From JACPSX01 sp035288405 [NCBI: bacterium] (GTDB lineage: Bacteria; JACPSX01): a stretch of DNA of 7,451 nucleotides. Below, one piece after another: positions 6,657 to 7,451 of this stretch. The position numbers and the translations under genes were made by a program. The notes beneath the pieces were generated by a model. That model was not told where the DNA came from. It ran no database searches and saw nothing but the letters and a program-made list of their open reading frames with translations. The stretch is taken from positions 1-7,451 of the forward strand of contig DATEAK010000358.1 of assembly GCA_035288405.1 (NCBI GenBank), read 5' to 3'. The stretch's first letter is position 1, and each line of letters starts with the position of its first letter.

Positions 6657-6671
6657 CTATATTCAATATCA
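6657..6671. promoter_or_regulatory. Candidate Fur box upstream of feoB
   Basis: CTATATTCAATATCA matches the 7-1-7 Fur consensus TGATAATnATTATCA at 10 of 14 defined positions and contains a perfect ATATT-C-AATAT core. It is 88 bases before the feoB ATG. Fur control of feoB is common, which favours this reading, but the score is moderate and AT-rich DNA gives such matches by chance. Confidence 0.4.
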
Positions 6672-6679
6672 GTCCAAAA

Positions 6680-6704
6680 GGTCCGGTTCTTTAAGAATGG
6701 GACC
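6680..6704. promoter_or_regulatory. 25-base near-perfect palindrome in the feoB leader region
   Basis: The sequence is symmetric about base 6692: 10 of 12 position pairs are complementary, one is G/T and one is mismatched. The arms are GGTCC and GGACC outside, and TTCTT and AAGAA inside. It could be an operator for a dimeric protein or, if transcribed, a hairpin in the feoB leader. There is no following T-tract, so it is not an intrinsic terminator. Confidence 0.45.
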
Positions 6705-6758
6705 GAGCCAGAGTTAGGATGATGAGAGGGGAAGATTGGTCCCTTCGGGAATGATTTT

Positions 6759-7451
6759 ATGCAGTGTCACGGCAGCGGAGAAGTGCTGGTAGCGACTCAG
6801 GATGATCAGGTCATCCTCGTGGGCAATCCCAATGTAGGCAAGAGCGCCCTTTTTGGCGCCTTGACAGGTCGGTACGTGACCGTTTCCAATTATCCGGGAA
6901 CCACGGTCGAATTTACTAAGGGTACTCTCCTTCAAAAAAGCCAGCGCCTCGTTCTCATTGACACCCCCGGAATTCAATCCCTCATCCCTTTTTCGGAAGA
7001 TGAGCGGGCAACTCGCGATATTCTGCTTCGAAGTGGGCCCCAAAGAGTCTTGCAGGTAACGGACACCAAGAACCTTAAACGCGGTCTCTTTCTTATCACT
7101 CAACTGGCCGAGATGGGTGTCCCCTTGGTCTTGAGTCTCAACATGGAAGACGAGGCTCGGGGCCGCGGACTCTTCACAGACTCCAGCAAGCTCGGCGAAC
7201 TCCTGGGAATCGACGTGATCAACACCGTGGCAACCCGGCATCAGGGAATCAGTTTGCTGAAAGAGGCCTTGGACGCTCCCCGGGTTCCTCGCCTCCGAGT
7301 GGTCTACCCCGAAGCGATCGAAGAAGGAATTGAGCAGCTCGAAGCCTTGCTGCCTGAGAGATCCCTCTCAAAACGATCCCTGGCTCTGATGCTTTTGGCT
7401 GGGGACCGGACGCTGGAAGAGTGGCTTGTCCTCCACTCTTCTCCGGAAACC
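6759..7451 (+). CDS. feoB: Ferrous iron transporter B, N-terminal G-domain part (cut by window edge)
   Basis: 231 codons are present; the membrane permease part lies beyond the right edge. FeoB imports Fe2+ across the inner membrane, using a cytosolic GTPase domain. The G-motifs are clear: G1 GNPNVGKS (22-29), G2 Thr in YPGTTVEF (45-52), G3 DTPG (68-71), G4 NMEDE (128-132), and a G5-like VATRHQG (157-163) that is less canonical. RYVTVSNYPGTTVE is characteristic of one FeoB subgroup. After about residue 172 comes the helical linker region (EEGIEQLEALLPE), as in FeoB before the transmembrane part. The ATG at 6759 is the first plausible start after an in-frame stop at 6723-6725; its ribosome site is weak (GGGA, 8 bases upstream). 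The N-terminus carries Cys3-His4 ahead of the G-domain. No feoA lies upstream; it could be downstream or fused, outside this window. Confidence 0.93.
   Translation, partial: MQCHGSGEVLVATQDDQVILVGNPNVGKSALFGALTGRYVTVSNYPGTTVEFTKGTLLQKSQRLVLIDTPGIQSLIPFSEDERATRDILLRSGPQRVLQVTDTKNLKRGLFLITQLAEMGVPLVLSLNMEDEARGRGLFTDSSKLGELLGIDVINTVATRHQGISLLKEALDAPRVPRLRVVYPEAIEEGIEQLEALLPERSLSKRSLALMLLAGDRTLEEWLVLHSSPET

Noticed and set aside
6714-7241. 175-aa frame on the minus strand
   Set aside because: It is the antisense of the feoB G-domain, whose G1-G4 motifs leave no doubt about the coding strand.

Overview
The window looks like chromosomal DNA from a moderately GC-rich Gram-negative bacterium. I judge this by eye from the coding pattern, a lipoprotein with a non-Asp +2 residue, Shine-Dalgarno sites, sigma70-like promoters and a plant/proteobacterial-type glutamate-cysteine ligase. 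I cannot name the phylum safely; Nitrospirota, NC10/Methylomirabilota, Acidobacteriota and deltaproteobacterial-type lineages would all fit. There are no phage, transposon, CRISPR, tRNA or rRNA signatures.

Layout. (1) 1-1770, minus strand: a tight three-gene operon, read right to left. It holds an unrecognised charged helical protein of 134 aa, a LemA-family protein, and a secreted, membrane-anchored TPM-domain protein whose Gly-rich C-terminus runs off the left edge. The gaps are 16 and 8 bases. (2) 1771-1993: a 223-base divergent intergenic region with a candidate promoter for each side. (3) 1994-3934, plus strand: a 646-aa protein that joins an ExeA/GspA-like AAA ATPase to four zinc ribbons and a C-terminal beta-rich domain resembling bacterial PH domains. 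This is the most unusual object in the window. (4) 3954-6511, minus strand: gshA followed by a lipoprotein alpha/beta hydrolase. The two overlap by one base in a TAATG stop/start, and a good sigma70-like promoter at 6562-6590 drives the pair. (5) 6512-6758: a 247-base divergent region with three palindromes, one resembling a Fur box, lying between gshA and feoB. (6) 6759 to the right edge, plus strand: the 5' part of feoB, encoding the G-domain of the ferrous iron transporter.

How the genes work together. GshA makes gamma-glutamylcysteine, the precursor of glutathione, and FeoB imports Fe2+. Their divergent arrangement around a palindrome-rich region suggests, but does not prove, shared redox/iron control. 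LemA and TPM proteins are frequent neighbours in bacteria and are envelope-associated; the role of the small first gene of that operon is unknown. The ATPase/zinc-ribbon/PH-like protein is transcribed divergently from the LemA operon and ends 19 bases from the convergent hydrolase gene. No terminator hairpin is visible at that junction.
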